64,000 nucleotides of DNA from Streptomyces echinoruber (GCF_014651135.1 NZ_BMWH01000002.1:186001-250000); one strand, 5' to 3'; shown: positions 40,614 to 48,595, numbered from the stretch's first letter. A program made the numbers and translations. The notes: generated by a model not told the origin, from the sequence alone.

Positions 40614-40656
40614 GCAGCGCTCCCACCCGCCCCTCCACCGGCGCAAGGCCCGCCCG

Positions 40657-40965
40657 GTGAGCGCCGGGACCTGGGCGCGCGTCGCCCTCGCCCTCGCGTG
40701 CGTGTGGGCCGGCGGCTACGCCACCGGCCGCGGCCGCCCGGTGCGCGCGCTCACCACCTGGGCCGACTGGCAGGTCGCCTACACCTCCCGCCGCTCGCCC
40801 TGGTTCTGGCTCGCCGTGCCGATCGTCGCCGCCGCCATCGCCGGCCTGATCGTCTTCCGGCCGCGCCGCTCCCTGCGGAACTGGCGGGCCGCCCGCGACC
40901 GCGACCGCCGGCGGGCACGCACCGCGCAGATACCGATCCGGCTGCGCAGCCTCCACGACCAGTAG
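40657..40965 (+). CDS. Small membrane protein (102 aa)
   Basis: GTG 40657, in a GTGA overlap with a preceding 16-codon frame. There are two hydrophobic segments (ARVALALACVWAGGYATG and WFWLAVPIVAAAIAGLIVF) and a very basic C-terminus (RRSLRNWRAARDRDRRRART). It probably spans the membrane twice with a positively charged cytoplasmic tail. The function is unknown. Confidence 0.6.
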   Translation: MSAGTWARVALALACVWAGGYATGRGRPVRALTTWADWQVAYTSRRSPWFWLAVPIVAAAIAGLIVFRPRRSLRNWRAARDRDRRRARTAQIPIRLRSLHDQ

Positions 40966-40982
40966 CCCACCACCCGCCCCAC

Positions 40983-41007
40983 GCCGGCCGCCCGCGCGGC
41001 GGCCGGC
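40983..41007 (+). terminator. Intergenic hairpin
   Basis: GCCGGCCGCC and GGCGGCCGGC form a 10-bp stem around five bases, followed by CCCCTTCC. Confidence 0.6.
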
Positions 41008-41034
41008 CCCTTCCCAACACAGGAGTCGCACCAC

Positions 41035-41268
41035 ATGACCGCCGCAGACGCAGCTGTCCACGACGACCCGGCCCCGGCGGCGCCGGCCGCCCAGCAGACC
41101 CGCCGCCGCATCAGCGTCACACTGACCCTCGCATCGGACCGGCCCGCCTCGCTCGTCGGCGCCGCCGTCACGGCCGCCGTCGGCGACGCCCTGCCCGACG
41201 AGCTGATCGGCGTGTCCTGGCACGCGTTCACCCTGCCCGCCCCCGACGACCAGCAGCAGGAGGCCTGA
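41035..41268 (+). CDS. Small protein of unknown function (77 aa)
   Basis: ATG 41035 follows ACAGGAGTCGC. The disordered N-terminus gives way to a strand-helix segment (RRISVTLTLASDRPASLVGA, then AVTAAVGDALPDELIGVSW). No family is known. Confidence 0.55.
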   Translation: MTAADAAVHDDPAPAAPAAQQTRRRISVTLTLASDRPASLVGAAVTAAVGDALPDELIGVSWHAFTLPAPDDQQQEA

Positions 41269-41271
41269 GCC

Positions 41272-41550
41272 ATGCCCGGCATCCGCCTCACCCCCGGGCA
41301 GGCCCGCGCCCTGGGCGAGCGCCTCACCCACGCGGCGGCACTGGTCCGCCGGCTCGCCGACGCCGTCCGGGAGACGGCCCGTCGACTCGCCCAGATACTG
41401 CGCCCGATCGTCGACCGCCTCCAGCAGCTCGGCGTCGTCCCGCCCGCCGACCGGGGCGGCTGCGGCCGCCGCCGGCCGGCCGCCCGGCTCGCCACCGACC
41501 GGCCCGCCTGGGCCAGCCCCTACGGGCCCGCGCCGAACAGACACCGGTGA
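41272..41550 (+). CDS. Small basic helical protein (92 aa)
   Basis: ATG 41272 is three bases after the previous stop. A long amphipathic helix (ARALGERLTHAAALVRRLAD through ARRLAQILRPIVDRLQQLG) is followed by a basic disordered tail. It is the last gene before a clear terminator. The function is unknown. Confidence 0.55.
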   Translation: MPGIRLTPGQARALGERLTHAAALVRRLADAVRETARRLAQILRPIVDRLQQLGVVPPADRGGCGRRRPAARLATDRPAWASPYGPAPNRHR

Positions 41551-41566
41551 CCCACCGGCAACGCAG

Positions 41567-41600
41567 AACCCCCCGGGCAGAAGTCCGGGGGGTTCTTGCG
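41567..41600 (+). terminator. Rho-independent-type terminator
   Basis: AACCCCCCGG and CCGGGGGGTT form a 10-bp stem with an eight-base loop, followed by CTTGCG. It closes the rightward operon that starts near 37 kb, ahead of two leftward genes. Confidence 0.8.
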
Positions 41601-41660
41601 TGGACGCGCGCTGTCAGACTACCGGCGGTCCCGACATGCTCGGGGACACGCGCACCGGCC

Positions 41661-41918
41661 TCACCACCAGCCCCCGCGCGATCTCCAGATCGGCGTCGGC
41701 CGGCCGGTGACCTTCCGGTGCGCGAGCACACCGACGATGTACCACGGCTTGACGCACCACCAGAGCAGCCACGCCTCGAAGACCAGCAGGTACCAGAACA
41801 GCTTGAAGACGGCGACCAGGCCCCCGCCCCCGCCGCGGCGACGGCCACCGCCGAACAGCCGCACCGAGCCGCCGACGGATAAGGGACCAGGCAGGGGGAT
41901 CGAGTAGCGCAGTCGCAC
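41661..41918 (-). CDS. Small membrane protein (85 aa)
   Basis: GTG 41918 is preceded on the minus strand by GAGAGGAC. After a Gly/Arg-rich stretch there is an aromatic membrane region (AVFKLFWYLLVFEAWLLWWC, then VKPWYIVGVLAH), perhaps a re-entrant or two-pass hairpin. It follows the leftward regulator gene at 42047. The function is unknown. Confidence 0.55.
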   Translation of the reverse strand: MRLRYSIPLPGPLSVGGSVRLFGGGRRRGGGGGLVAVFKLFWYLLVFEAWLLWWCVKPWYIVGVLAHRKVTGRPTPIWRSRGGWW

Positions 41919-42046
41919 AGGGATACGTCCTCTCGTGAACGCAGGGGACCGGACGGCCGGATAAACGAACGATGAACGCAGCGGTGACCCCGCACACGTT
42001 CACCTGTCCCTGACGCCGCAGTCGTCCCCTCCGGTTTCCGCCTGGC

Positions 42047-42376
42047 TCACGCCCCCTGGTCGCCCTGCTCGCCGCCGGCCGCCTTCGGCTTCGTCCGCGG
42101 CTTCGTCCTCCACGCGCCGGCATGACCGCGCTCGATGCTCTGCACTGTGCTGTGCGACGTGTGGATCATGGCACCGATCTTCCGGTACGAGACCTTGGCG
42201 GCGAGCAGGTCGAGGACGGCGTCGCGCCGCAGGTCGCGCCACGTCGGTTCCTTCTTCTCGACGTACTTCAGCACGTCGCTGATCACCGCGGCGCGGGTGA
42301 CCGGATCCGCGATCCGCTCAATCTCCTCCAAGGCGTTGATCACCCTCTGCGACTCCTCGGCCAACTCGTCAGCCAT
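42047..42376 (-). CDS. Sigma-like helix-turn-helix regulator (109 aa)
   Basis: ATG 42376 follows GAAGGGAC on the minus strand. N-terminal helices (DELAEESQRVINALEEIERI) lead to a helix-turn-helix near residues 65-95 (VLDLLAAKVSYRKIGAMIHT, then SHSTVQSIERGHAG). The tail is basic. A long dyad at 42406-42438 overlaps its promoter region and is the natural operator. It is probably a local regulator separating two rightward operons. Confidence 0.7.
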   Translation of the reverse strand: MADELAEESQRVINALEEIERIADPVTRAAVISDVLKYVEKKEPTWRDLRRDAVLDLLAAKVSYRKIGAMIHTSHSTVQSIERGHAGAWRTKPRTKPKAAGGEQGDQGA

Positions 42377-42405
42377 GCCCGTCCCTTCACGCGGCGGGCC
42401 CCTTG

Positions 42406-42438
42406 CCCGAAGTGTATGGCGTGCCATACGCTTTCGGG
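42406..42438 (-). promoter_or_regulatory. 33-bp dyad operator upstream of the leftward regulator
   Basis: The inner arms GTATGGC and GCCATAC are perfect around GT. The symmetry extends outward to CCCGAA and TTTCGGG with one extra base on one side. The dyad lies 30-62 bp ahead of the regulator start at 42376. Autoregulation is inferred. Confidence 0.6.
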
Positions 42439-42598
42439 TAGGGGCAGCACCTCTGCCTCTGCGCGGGCAGTCCCGGTCTTCGTGGTCGCTCTCGTCGGCC
42501 GGGACTGTCCCGCTACCCATCAACAAGACGGCGCCGAGCGGTGTTGTGGAAGGCCCGCCCGGCGCCCGTCGCCCACCTGACGCACCAGGAGGACGAAC

Positions 42599-42718
42599 GT
42601 GAGCAAGATTAGCCGGGCGGTTCCCGCCCGCGAGAGCGGACGAGCAAGCGGCCTGTCGGCCGCCGAGAGCGGCGGCGGGCGCGCCGTCCCGCGCCCCCGC
42701 GACGGGGGTGACCGCTGA
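42599..42718 (+). CDS. Small basic peptide (39 aa)
   Basis: GTG 42599 has a strong ribosome site (CCAGGAGGACG), and its stop overlaps the next start (TGATG). The peptide is Arg/Ser/Gly-rich and disordered. Signals for expression are good; the function is unknown. Confidence 0.5.
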   Translation: MSKISRAVPARESGRASGLSAAESGGGRAVPRPRDGGDR

Positions 42719-42921
42719 TGACGTGCTGCGGTCGGCCGATGCGCCGCGAGGGCGGCGTGTTCGTGTGCGGCAAGTGCGGCGCCTCGTTCGACCCGGGCAG
42801 CAACCGGCGCGTGGTCGCGGCGGGCGTCATCCGCCGTGCCCCGCGCGGCCGCGTGCTGCGGCTTGTCGCCACGGCGATCGGCGTGGCCGGCAGCCTGCGC
42901 CCCGCGGGGGCGCCCCGGTGA
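42718..42921 (+). CDS. Small zinc-ribbon protein (67 aa)
   Basis: MTCCGRPMRREGGVFVCGKC gives a CC...C-x2-C zinc ribbon at residues 3-20, followed by a basic and then hydrophobic C-terminus (VLRLVATAIGVAGSL). ATG 42718 is coupled to the preceding peptide, and the next gene starts with a GTGA overlap. Confidence 0.6.
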   Translation: MTCCGRPMRREGGVFVCGKCGASFDPGSNRRVVAAGVIRRAPRGRVLRLVATAIGVAGSLRPAGAPR

Positions 42922-43106
42922 GCCGCCGCATCAGCACCACGACGCCGAACCGCGTCCTGACCCAGCCGGCGACTGTGCAGGCCTGCCGGCAGGACCGGGG
43001 CACGCCGCAGGAGCGGGCCGCCCGAGCCGAGGAGGCCATCGGGCAGCGCGAGTCGGCGCAGTTCCACGCGAAGGCAAGCGCCGAGGCCGCCGGGGAGCAC
43101 CGCTGA
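42918..43106 (+). CDS. Small charged protein (62 aa)
   Basis: GTG 42918 overlaps the previous stop. A disordered start is followed by a charged helix (ERAARAEEAIGQRESAQFHA). Its stop overlaps the next ATG. No family is known. Confidence 0.5.
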   Translation: MSRRISTTTPNRVLTQPATVQACRQDRGTPQERAARAEEAIGQRESAQFHAKASAEAAGEHR

Positions 43107-43300
43107 TGGGCGCCTTCGGCAAGATCCGCTCGGCGTTCGGCGGCGGCCGGCCGACGCACTGGCCGCCGTCGACGCGCGAGATCGAACAGCAGCGGAAGGC
43201 GCAGGAGAAGGCGGCCGCGCAGAGCGCGGCCCGCCGCCGGCGCCACAAGGCGCTCGTCGCGCGGAAGGGCGACCGCGCGGGCATCCCCTTCGACCGCTGA
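43106..43300 (+). CDS. Small basic protein (64 aa)
   Basis: ATG 43106 overlaps the previous stop (TGATG). The core is a strongly charged helix (REIEQQRKAQEKAAAQSAAR) in a basic background, ending KGDRAGIPFDR. A nucleic-acid contact is plausible. The function is unknown. Confidence 0.5.
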   Translation: MGAFGKIRSAFGGGRPTHWPPSTREIEQQRKAQEKAAAQSAARRRRHKALVARKGDRAGIPFDR

Positions 43301-43314
43301 CCACTCCATGACCG

Positions 43315-43346
43315 GCCGGGCCCTCGACGTCCCTCGAGGGCCCGGC
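43315..43346 (+). terminator. Intergenic hairpin
   Basis: GCCGGGCCCTCGA and TCGAGGGCCCGGC form a perfect 13-bp stem around six bases, followed by GGAAAGG, the ribosome site of the next gene. Confidence 0.65.
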
Positions 43347-43358
43347 GGAAAGGCAACC

Positions 43359-43844
43359 ATGATCCGCATCATCGGGTCCGCCGCTCTGGCCGCCCTGCAG
43401 GCCAAGGCCGACGCGGCGCAGGCCGACGCCGAGGCGGCGCAGGCCAGGGCCGCCGCAGCGCAGGCCGACGCCGCCCGGCACCGCGACAACGCCACGGCCG
43501 CCGCCTCCACCATCGGGAAACTGCGCGCCGCCCTCGCCCGCGCCGAGGGAGAGCTGGCCGTGCTGCGCGCACAGGCACACCTCGACGCCGAGGACCGGGT
43601 CGTGCTGCGGAAGCTGCTGAGCACGGCCCGCAAGCAGACGACCGCCCGCAACGAGGTCGCCGTCCTCCTCCGGCACGGGGAGCTCCACAGCGTCCACGCG
43701 ACCCAGCAGGCAGCGGAGGCCGCGGCCGTGGCTGACGGCGCACCTCCCCAGGGCTGGGTATCGGTCGCCGCCGGCACACCGCTGCCGCCCGCGGCCGACG
43801 TCCCGTGGCGCGTGACGGTGCTGCCCGTCCACACCGAGCGGTAG
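43359..43844 (+). CDS. Ala-rich coiled-coil protein (161 aa)
   Basis: ATG 43359 follows GGAAAGG. Residues 5-90 form a long Ala-rich coiled coil with heptad-like AAQADAEAAQARAAAAQADA. The C-terminal part has VAVLLRHGELHSVHATQQAA and GWVSVAAGTPLPPAADVPW. It is probably a structural or scaffold-like cytosolic protein. The function is unknown. Confidence 0.6.
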   Translation: MIRIIGSAALAALQAKADAAQADAEAAQARAAAAQADAARHRDNATAAASTIGKLRAALARAEGELAVLRAQAHLDAEDRVVLRKLLSTARKQTTARNEVAVLLRHGELHSVHATQQAAEAAAVADGAPPQGWVSVAAGTPLPPAADVPWRVTVLPVHTER

Positions 43845-43858
43845 AGGGAGCTGCCCCA

Positions 43859-43927
43859 GTGCGCTTCCTCTACCTGCTCGCTATGGCTTGGCCGCTGATC
43901 CTCGTGGCCTACCTGCTCGGCCGCTGA
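43859..43927 (+). CDS. Candidate 22-residue membrane micropeptide
   Basis: GTG 43859 has AGAGGGAG nine bases upstream. The peptide is almost one complete membrane helix (FLYLLAMAWPLILVAYLLG) with Arg at both ends. It precedes the membrane-protein operon. Confidence 0.45.
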   Translation: MRFLYLLAMAWPLILVAYLLGR

Positions 43928-44015
43928 CGTGCCGGCCGGATCCGCCCGAGGGCCTCCGCCGGCGCGCAGGCCCGGCCCTCGACCACACCGACGACCCGCA
44001 GAAGGGGCAGACGAC

Positions 44016-45224
44016 ATGACCGAGACGCGCAAGCTCACCGGAGGGCAGCGCGCCGTACTGATCGCCGCGAGGCTCCCGATGATCGGGTTCGGCGGACTCG
44101 GCGGCTGGGGCACGTTCACGAACGTCCTGTCGGAGTTCGGCCCGGACCGGCAGGCGACGGCGCTCGGCGTCGTCGCGGCCGGCGAGGGAGCGACGCTCGT
44201 GCTCGCCCTGGTCATGGTCCTGCTCACCATGTTCGAGCAGGCCGCACCGTGGCCTGTCCGGGCCGGCCTGTGGTCGACACCGACCGCCGCGTCGGTCACC
44301 GGGATCGTCGTCGCCGACAACCTCACCGAAGCCGTCGTCTACGGCATCACCCCGATGGCGATGTGCATCGCAGCCGAGGGTCTCGGCCTGGTCGCCCGGC
44401 GGCTCGTCGTCTACCGCACGCGCGCCGACGTCGAGGCGCAGCGCCGCAACGCACAGATCATGAGAAAGATCGCGTACCACCGTGCGCGCGCCGAGCGGCA
44501 CCCGTGGGAGTGGGTGCGGCGCTGGTCCGCGCTCGTCGCCTGGTGGCTGCTGCGCCGGGCGGGGGAGGGTGACGCCGAACTCGGCGTCGACCTGATCCGC
44601 GTGCAGCGGACCACGCTCACCGAGGGCGCGGGCCTGGCGCTCGGCGACATGCTCGCCGCCGGCCCGCAGGTTCCCGCGCTGCTGCCCGCGGCTGAGGCCG
44701 CGCCCGTCCATGAGCCCGAGCCTGAGCCCGAGCCTGAGCCCGGACCGCGTGAGCCTGAGCCCGCGCGTGAGCCTGAGCCTGAGCCCGCGCCTGAGCCCGC
44801 GCCGGAACACGAGCCTGAGCCCGAGCAGCAGCGCGGCGAGACGCCAGACCCGGACGCCGAGGAGCAGCAGACCCACGACGCAGACACGGGCCAACCCCCC
44901 CTCGAGCCCGCGCGTGAGCCTGAGCCCGAGTCGGCGGTTGACGTCGAGCAGCGACAGATCATCAAGCTCGCGGCCCGTCTCCAGGACGGCGAGCGGGTCA
45001 CAAAGAAGACCGCTGCCCCGCTGCTCGGCGTCAGCCCGGCCACGGCTCAACGACGCCTCACCCAGGCGCACCGCGTCGTCGCGCTCGCCAAGAGGCTCAA
45101 GGCCGGCGACCGGCTCACCCCGACGAGCGCGGCCCTGCTGCTCGGCATCGACGAACGCACCGCCGGCCGCCGCCTGACCGAAGCACGGCAGCTCACCGGA
45201 GAAGGACAGGGACTGTACCTGTGA
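44016..45224 (+). CDS. Membrane protein with C-terminal tandem helix-turn-helix units
   Basis: A 402-residue protein; ATG 44016 follows AGAAGGGG. Four hydrophobic segments lie in residues 15-135 (for example LIAARLPMIGFGGLGGWGTF, ATLVLALVMVLLTMF and VVYGITPMAMCIAAEGLGLV). A charged domain follows, then a rod of Glu-Pro repeats (about residues 230-310). The tail repeats one DNA-binding-like unit: AARLQDGERVTKKTAAPLLG and AKRLKAGDRLTPTSAALLLG. A membrane-anchored DNA-binding role is suggested, as in conjugative or partition proteins of Streptomyces elements, but not shown. Confidence 0.65.
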   Translation: MTETRKLTGGQRAVLIAARLPMIGFGGLGGWGTFTNVLSEFGPDRQATALGVVAAGEGATLVLALVMVLLTMFEQAAPWPVRAGLWSTPTAASVTGIVVADNLTEAVVYGITPMAMCIAAEGLGLVARRLVVYRTRADVEAQRRNAQIMRKIAYHRARAERHPWEWVRRWSALVAWWLLRRAGEGDAELGVDLIRVQRTTLTEGAGLALGDMLAAGPQVPALLPAAEAAPVHEPEPEPEPEPGPREPEPAREPEPEPAPEPAPEHEPEPEQQRGETPDPDAEEQQTHDADTGQPPLEPAREPEPESAVDVEQRQIIKLAARLQDGERVTKKTAAPLLGVSPATAQRRLTQAHRVVALAKRLKAGDRLTPTSAALLLGIDERTAGRRLTEARQLTGEGQGLYL

Positions 45225-46195
45225 CCACTCACCACACCGAACCCGACGAGGCCGAGGCCCGGGCCGCGCTGCTCCGCCTCGGCGCCCGACCGGCCGGGCA
45301 CGCCCTCACCGACGACGTCGACGACCAGGCCGCCGCCCCCGCCGCGCCGGCCGCCGTCCCGCCCATGCCCGACCGGCCGCCGACGGTCGGCGTGCCCGGC
45401 CCGCGCCGCGACGGCGCGCCCCGCCTGCCGGACTGGTGGAACTCGCACAAGCCCGAGCTGAGCGTCGTCGACGAGCAGCCCGAGCCGGCCGCCGACACCG
45501 ACGAGCACGACGATGCCGGCGACGAGCCGGCCGCCCCGGAGTCCCGGCGACACCGCGTACTGCGCATCCTCAAGGGCGAGCGCGCTGCCGACAGCAGCGA
45601 ACGCGACGACGAGGACGAGGACGAGATCCGGGAGACCGGCGGCCGCCGCCCGCGGCTGCGGCGAGTCAGCAAGGAGCCCGCCGCCGACCAGGGCGAAGAG
45701 TCCGGAGAGTACGACGACGAGATCCGGCCAGCGGGGGAGGGGAGGGGCCGCTGGCGCCGCCCCGCCGCGACGTCCGGCTACGAGCGCCCGCGCTTCTCCA
45801 CGCCCGTGTTCCCTCGCGCCGGCCGGGAGCGGAAATCCTTCGCCCAGGCGTGGCGCGAGGTCGACCCGGCCACGAAGTGGGGCCTGTACCACCTGACCGG
45901 TCTCGCCGGCGGCCTGATGCTCGGTGTCGTCGGCTACGCGACCGACGTCACCGCGAGCCTCGCCGAGTCGCCCTTGCCGCTGCGCGACAACCCCGCCGCC
46001 TACTTCTGGGGCGCCGGTGCCGTCCTCGTCGTTGCTGTCGACCGCGTCACCCGCCGCTGGTTCTGGCTCATCGGCTGGTGCACACGCGCCGTGACGACGT
46101 CCGTGGTCGTCGGCGCCGTGCTGCACGGCTTCACCGCTGGCGAGGCCGTCGCCAACATGCCGACCCTCCTCGATCACCTCGCCCACCAGCACTGA
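45221..46195 (+). CDS. Membrane protein with acidic disordered N-terminus
   Basis: A 324-residue protein; GTG 45221 overlaps the previous stop. Residues 1-205 are disordered and acidic (Asp/Glu/Pro-rich, for example ERDDEDEDEI). The last 110 residues carry three membrane segments (LTGLAGGLMLGVVGYATDV, YFWGAGAVLVVAVDRVTRRW and AVTTSVVVGAVLHGF). No family is recognised. It is co-translated with the preceding membrane protein and probably works with it. Confidence 0.6.
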   Translation: MTTHHTEPDEAEARAALLRLGARPAGHALTDDVDDQAAAPAAPAAVPPMPDRPPTVGVPGPRRDGAPRLPDWWNSHKPELSVVDEQPEPAADTDEHDDAGDEPAAPESRRHRVLRILKGERAADSSERDDEDEDEIRETGGRRPRLRRVSKEPAADQGEESGEYDDEIRPAGEGRGRWRRPAATSGYERPRFSTPVFPRAGRERKSFAQAWREVDPATKWGLYHLTGLAGGLMLGVVGYATDVTASLAESPLPLRDNPAAYFWGAGAVLVVAVDRVTRRWFWLIGWCTRAVTTSVVVGAVLHGFTAGEAVANMPTLLDHLAHQH

Positions 46196-46211
46196 GAAGG
46201 AATCCCAGCCC

Positions 46212-46628
46212 GTGAAATCCCTGATGCCCGCACTCGGGCCCGAAGGCCTCGCCCTGGTTCTCACGGCCATGCTCATCTTCGGTACGAAGGAGACCAAGAC
46301 GGGCAAGGCGAAGCCACTCGGCTGGTGGTGGGTGCTCATCTTGAGCCTGATCGCCGGAGCCTCCTACGTGGCTGCCGGGTGGCCCTTCGACATCGTCCCG
46401 ACGCTCGTCATGGGCGATCTGGTCGGCGTGATCGCGGCCATCAAACCAGGCCTGTCCCTGCCCGCGATCGGCCTCACGCTCATGGTGGTGCTCGCGTGGG
46501 TCGGGCTCACCCGCCGCCAGGTCGCTGTGATCGGCATCATTCTGTTCTACCTGCTGGCCGGCTCGGGCGGCGGGCTCGGCATCCTCGCCGAGAGGATCAG
46601 GGCCACCGCGGACCACTTCGCGTCATGA
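46212..46628 (+). CDS. Four-pass small membrane protein (138 aa)
   Basis: GTG 46212 follows GAAGGAATCC. Four hydrophobic segments are visible: GLALVLTAMLIFGTK, WWWVLILSLIAGASYVAAG, LPAIGLTLMVVLAWVGL and VAVIGIILFYLLAGSGGGL. The size and topology would suit a holin-like or a transfer-pore-like role, neither of which can be claimed. Its stop overlaps the next ATG. Confidence 0.6.
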   Translation: MKSLMPALGPEGLALVLTAMLIFGTKETKTGKAKPLGWWWVLILSLIAGASYVAAGWPFDIVPTLVMGDLVGVIAAIKPGLSLPAIGLTLMVVLAWVGLTRRQVAVIGIILFYLLAGSGGGLGILAERIRATADHFAS

Positions 46629-47896
46629 CCACCCCCGCCACCCAGCAGGCGCCCGAGCCCGGCGGTGAGACCACTCCGCTCGCTGCCGGGCTCACCGGCG
46701 TGCAGGCTCACCCGCGTGAGCCTGAGCCGGTGCATGAGCGTGAGCCGGTGCGTGAGCCTGAGCCGGTGCATGAGCGTGAGCCTGAGCCCGATGGGCCTGA
46801 TCCGCGTGAGCCTGAGCCCGTCCGTGAGCCCGATGCGGAGGAGGACGACCCCGGGCATGAGCCGGGGGAGCAGCCCGAGCCGCTTCCCGTCCTCGCCCTG
46901 CCGGACCTGCGCCCGTACGCCGACCCGAGAGCCGTCGTCGACGTCGCCCGCCGCGGCATCAGGGCGAGCCGCCGCCCGGCCCGCAGCCTCGCCCGGCGCG
47001 CGGCCGCCGGCACCGCCTTCACCGCCCGGCACACGCTCGCCGGCACCCGGACCCTGCTCGGCCTGCTCGTCGGCTGGCTCACCGGCGAGTACGGCAAGCA
47101 CGGCTCGCGGCTGATGAGACTCGGGGGAGTGGTTGTCGTGCTGCTCGGCATCGTGCATACGTTCGCCGAGTACCCCATCGAGGGCGCCGTCGCCGCCGCC
47201 GGGGCGTGGTGCCTGGCCGCGATCGCCACCAGCCGCGGCGCCCTCGACACGCTGCTGAAGAAGGCCACAGGCGAGCAGCAGAAGGACAGCCGGAAGACGA
47301 CGGCGGAACCCGCCGGCGACGCCCCACCGCCCCGCTGGAAGCGCCTCACCGGCCGGCGCGGCAAGAAGCCCGCACCGACCGCCGGCGAACAGCCCGAGCA
47401 GGCCCCCGCCGAGGCCCCCGCGGAGCCCCCGCTGACGGCCCTGATCCGGGAGCTGATCGGCGACGACAACGGGGTGCACCTCGCGGTCCTCCGGCCGGCC
47501 ATGCGGGAGCGTCTCCCCGGCCTCGCCCAGGCCACCGACCAGCAGCTGCGGAAGGTGCTCGTCGACGCCGGCTTCGACCCCTCCCGCACGTTCCGCGCGA
47601 GGGGCGTCGCCGGGCGGGCCGGCATCCACCGCGACGAGCTGCCCCCGCCGCCCTCCCCCGATACCGGCCCAGGGGCGGAGAGAATCAGTTCTCCGCCCCC
47701 GAAGAGTGGCTCTGACCTGGGCATCTCTTCGCCTGCTCTCCGCCGCTCTCCGAGGGTGAAGAGTCGCGGAGAGCGGCTCCGGCAGCTCCCCGAGGGATGG
47801 ACGGCCGAGGACATCGCACGCGGCTACCGGTGGGTCAACGACGCCGCGCGCGGCCCGTCCGCCTGGGTGATGGAACGCCTCGAAGACGTCGAGTGA
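46625..47896 (+). CDS. Membrane protein with Pro-Glu rod and C-terminal winged-helix-like tail
   Basis: A 423-residue protein; ATG 46625 overlaps the previous stop. The N-terminus is a repetitive REPEP/HEREP rod (about residues 30-80) built on GAGCCTGAGCC-like DNA. An Arg-rich region and a membrane pair follow (LMRLGGVVVVLLGIVHTFAE, VAAAGAWCLAAIATSRGAL). Residues 265-335 look like a small winged helix (LTALIRELIGDDNGVHLAVL, TDQQLRKVLVDAGFDPSR, AGIHRDELPPPP). The tail ends with GWTAEDIARGYRWVNDAARG. It mirrors the layout of the gene at 44016. Confidence 0.62.
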   Translation: MTTPATQQAPEPGGETTPLAAGLTGVQAHPREPEPVHEREPVREPEPVHEREPEPDGPDPREPEPVREPDAEEDDPGHEPGEQPEPLPVLALPDLRPYADPRAVVDVARRGIRASRRPARSLARRAAAGTAFTARHTLAGTRTLLGLLVGWLTGEYGKHGSRLMRLGGVVVVLLGIVHTFAEYPIEGAVAAAGAWCLAAIATSRGALDTLLKKATGEQQKDSRKTTAEPAGDAPPPRWKRLTGRRGKKPAPTAGEQPEQAPAEAPAEPPLTALIRELIGDDNGVHLAVLRPAMRERLPGLAQATDQQLRKVLVDAGFDPSRTFRARGVAGRAGIHRDELPPPPSPDTGPGAERISSPPPKSGSDLGISSPALRRSPRVKSRGERLRQLPEGWTAEDIARGYRWVNDAARGPSAWVMERLEDVE

Positions 47897-47974
47897 AAGA
47901 GGGCAATCACGGGCCATCCGCGCGCCTCGTCGAGCATCATGAGCACCAGGGATGCGCACGTGAGGAAGGTCGCC

Positions 47975-48196
47975 ATGTACGAGTACCGGTGCCGCCTGTG
48001 CGGGACGGTCGAACCCGCCGGCACCCGAGCCGAGGCGCGCGCCCTGCGCGCCGCGCATCGGGAGGAGTTCCACGGGCCCGACGAGATCGTTGAGGTGCCG
48101 CGCATGCGGTTCGTCGACCTGCCGCGCGAGCAGAAGATCGCGACCGTCGCCGTCGCCCTGGTCCTGCTCGTCGCCTTCCTGGTGAAGACCGGCTGA
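47975..48196 (+). CDS. Zinc-ribbon protein with C-terminal membrane helix (73 aa)
   Basis: ATG 47975 follows GTGAGGAAGG. YEYRCRLCGTVEPAG is an N-terminal C-x2-C ribbon half, HREEFHGPDEIVE may supply His ligands, and IATVAVALVLLVAFLV is a membrane anchor. An earlier in-frame ATG at 47939 lacks a ribosome site. The function is unknown. Confidence 0.6.
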   Translation: MYEYRCRLCGTVEPAGTRAEARALRAAHREEFHGPDEIVEVPRMRFVDLPREQKIATVAVALVLLVAFLVKTG

Positions 48197-48199
48197 CCC

Positions 48200-48249
48200 G
48201 GAACGTCGAAGGGGCCGCACCCGCGCGGGTGCGGCCCCTTCGACGTTCC
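48200..48249. terminator. 50-bp perfect palindrome, bidirectional terminator
   Basis: Bases 48200-48224 and 48225-48249 are exact reverse complements. It lies between convergent genes (stops at 48196 and 48263) and would terminate both directions. Confidence 0.8.
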
Positions 48250-48262
48250 GACGTTGGCCAGC

Positions 48263-48595
48263 TCAGGCAGACTCGGCGGGCTTTTCTCCGGCCGCCGGCT
48301 GCTCCTCCTTCCTTGGCCTCTTCCACGCCTTGTTCGGGTTCCGGGGCGGGACATCGAACTCCTGGCCGATGATGCGGAGCGTCGCCTCCGTCCACGGCAC
48401 GATCGGGTGCGCAGCCACGGCCGCGTAGGGCAGCTCGGGGTTGGCCTTCAGCTCGTCGGCCAGTGCCCGCCGGGCGGCGTGGCGCCTCTCCTCCTCCAGC
48501 GCGACGGACTCCTCCCACGCCTTGATGGCGGCGCGGACGGCGTCGCTGGGCTTGTACTCGGGCAGCGGCTGTTTGCCGAAGTAGGGCTTGGGCAT
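48263..48595 (-). CDS. Charged protein of unknown function (110 aa)
   Basis: A leftward 110-residue protein with a helical, charged middle (AIKAWEESVALEEERRHAAR and RALADELKANPELPYAAVAA) and a possible helix-turn-helix (WTEATLRIIGQEFDVPPRNP). The tail is basic and disordered. It faces the first AT-rich module, so it could be the regulator of that module family. This is only positional inference. Confidence 0.55.
   Translation of the reverse strand: MPKPYFGKQPLPEYKPSDAVRAAIKAWEESVALEEERRHAARRALADELKANPELPYAAVAAHPIVPWTEATLRIIGQEFDVPPRNPNKAWKRPRKEEQPAAGEKPAESA

Noticed and set aside
40610..40660. A 16-codon frame linking the genes at 40392 and 40657 by GTGA overlaps
   Set aside because: It is too short to support as a gene. 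It may only carry ribosomes to the next start.
46212..46628. A holin call for the four-pass membrane protein
   Set aside because: There is no neighbouring endolysin, and it is co-translated with DNA-binding-like membrane proteins, so lysis is not supported.
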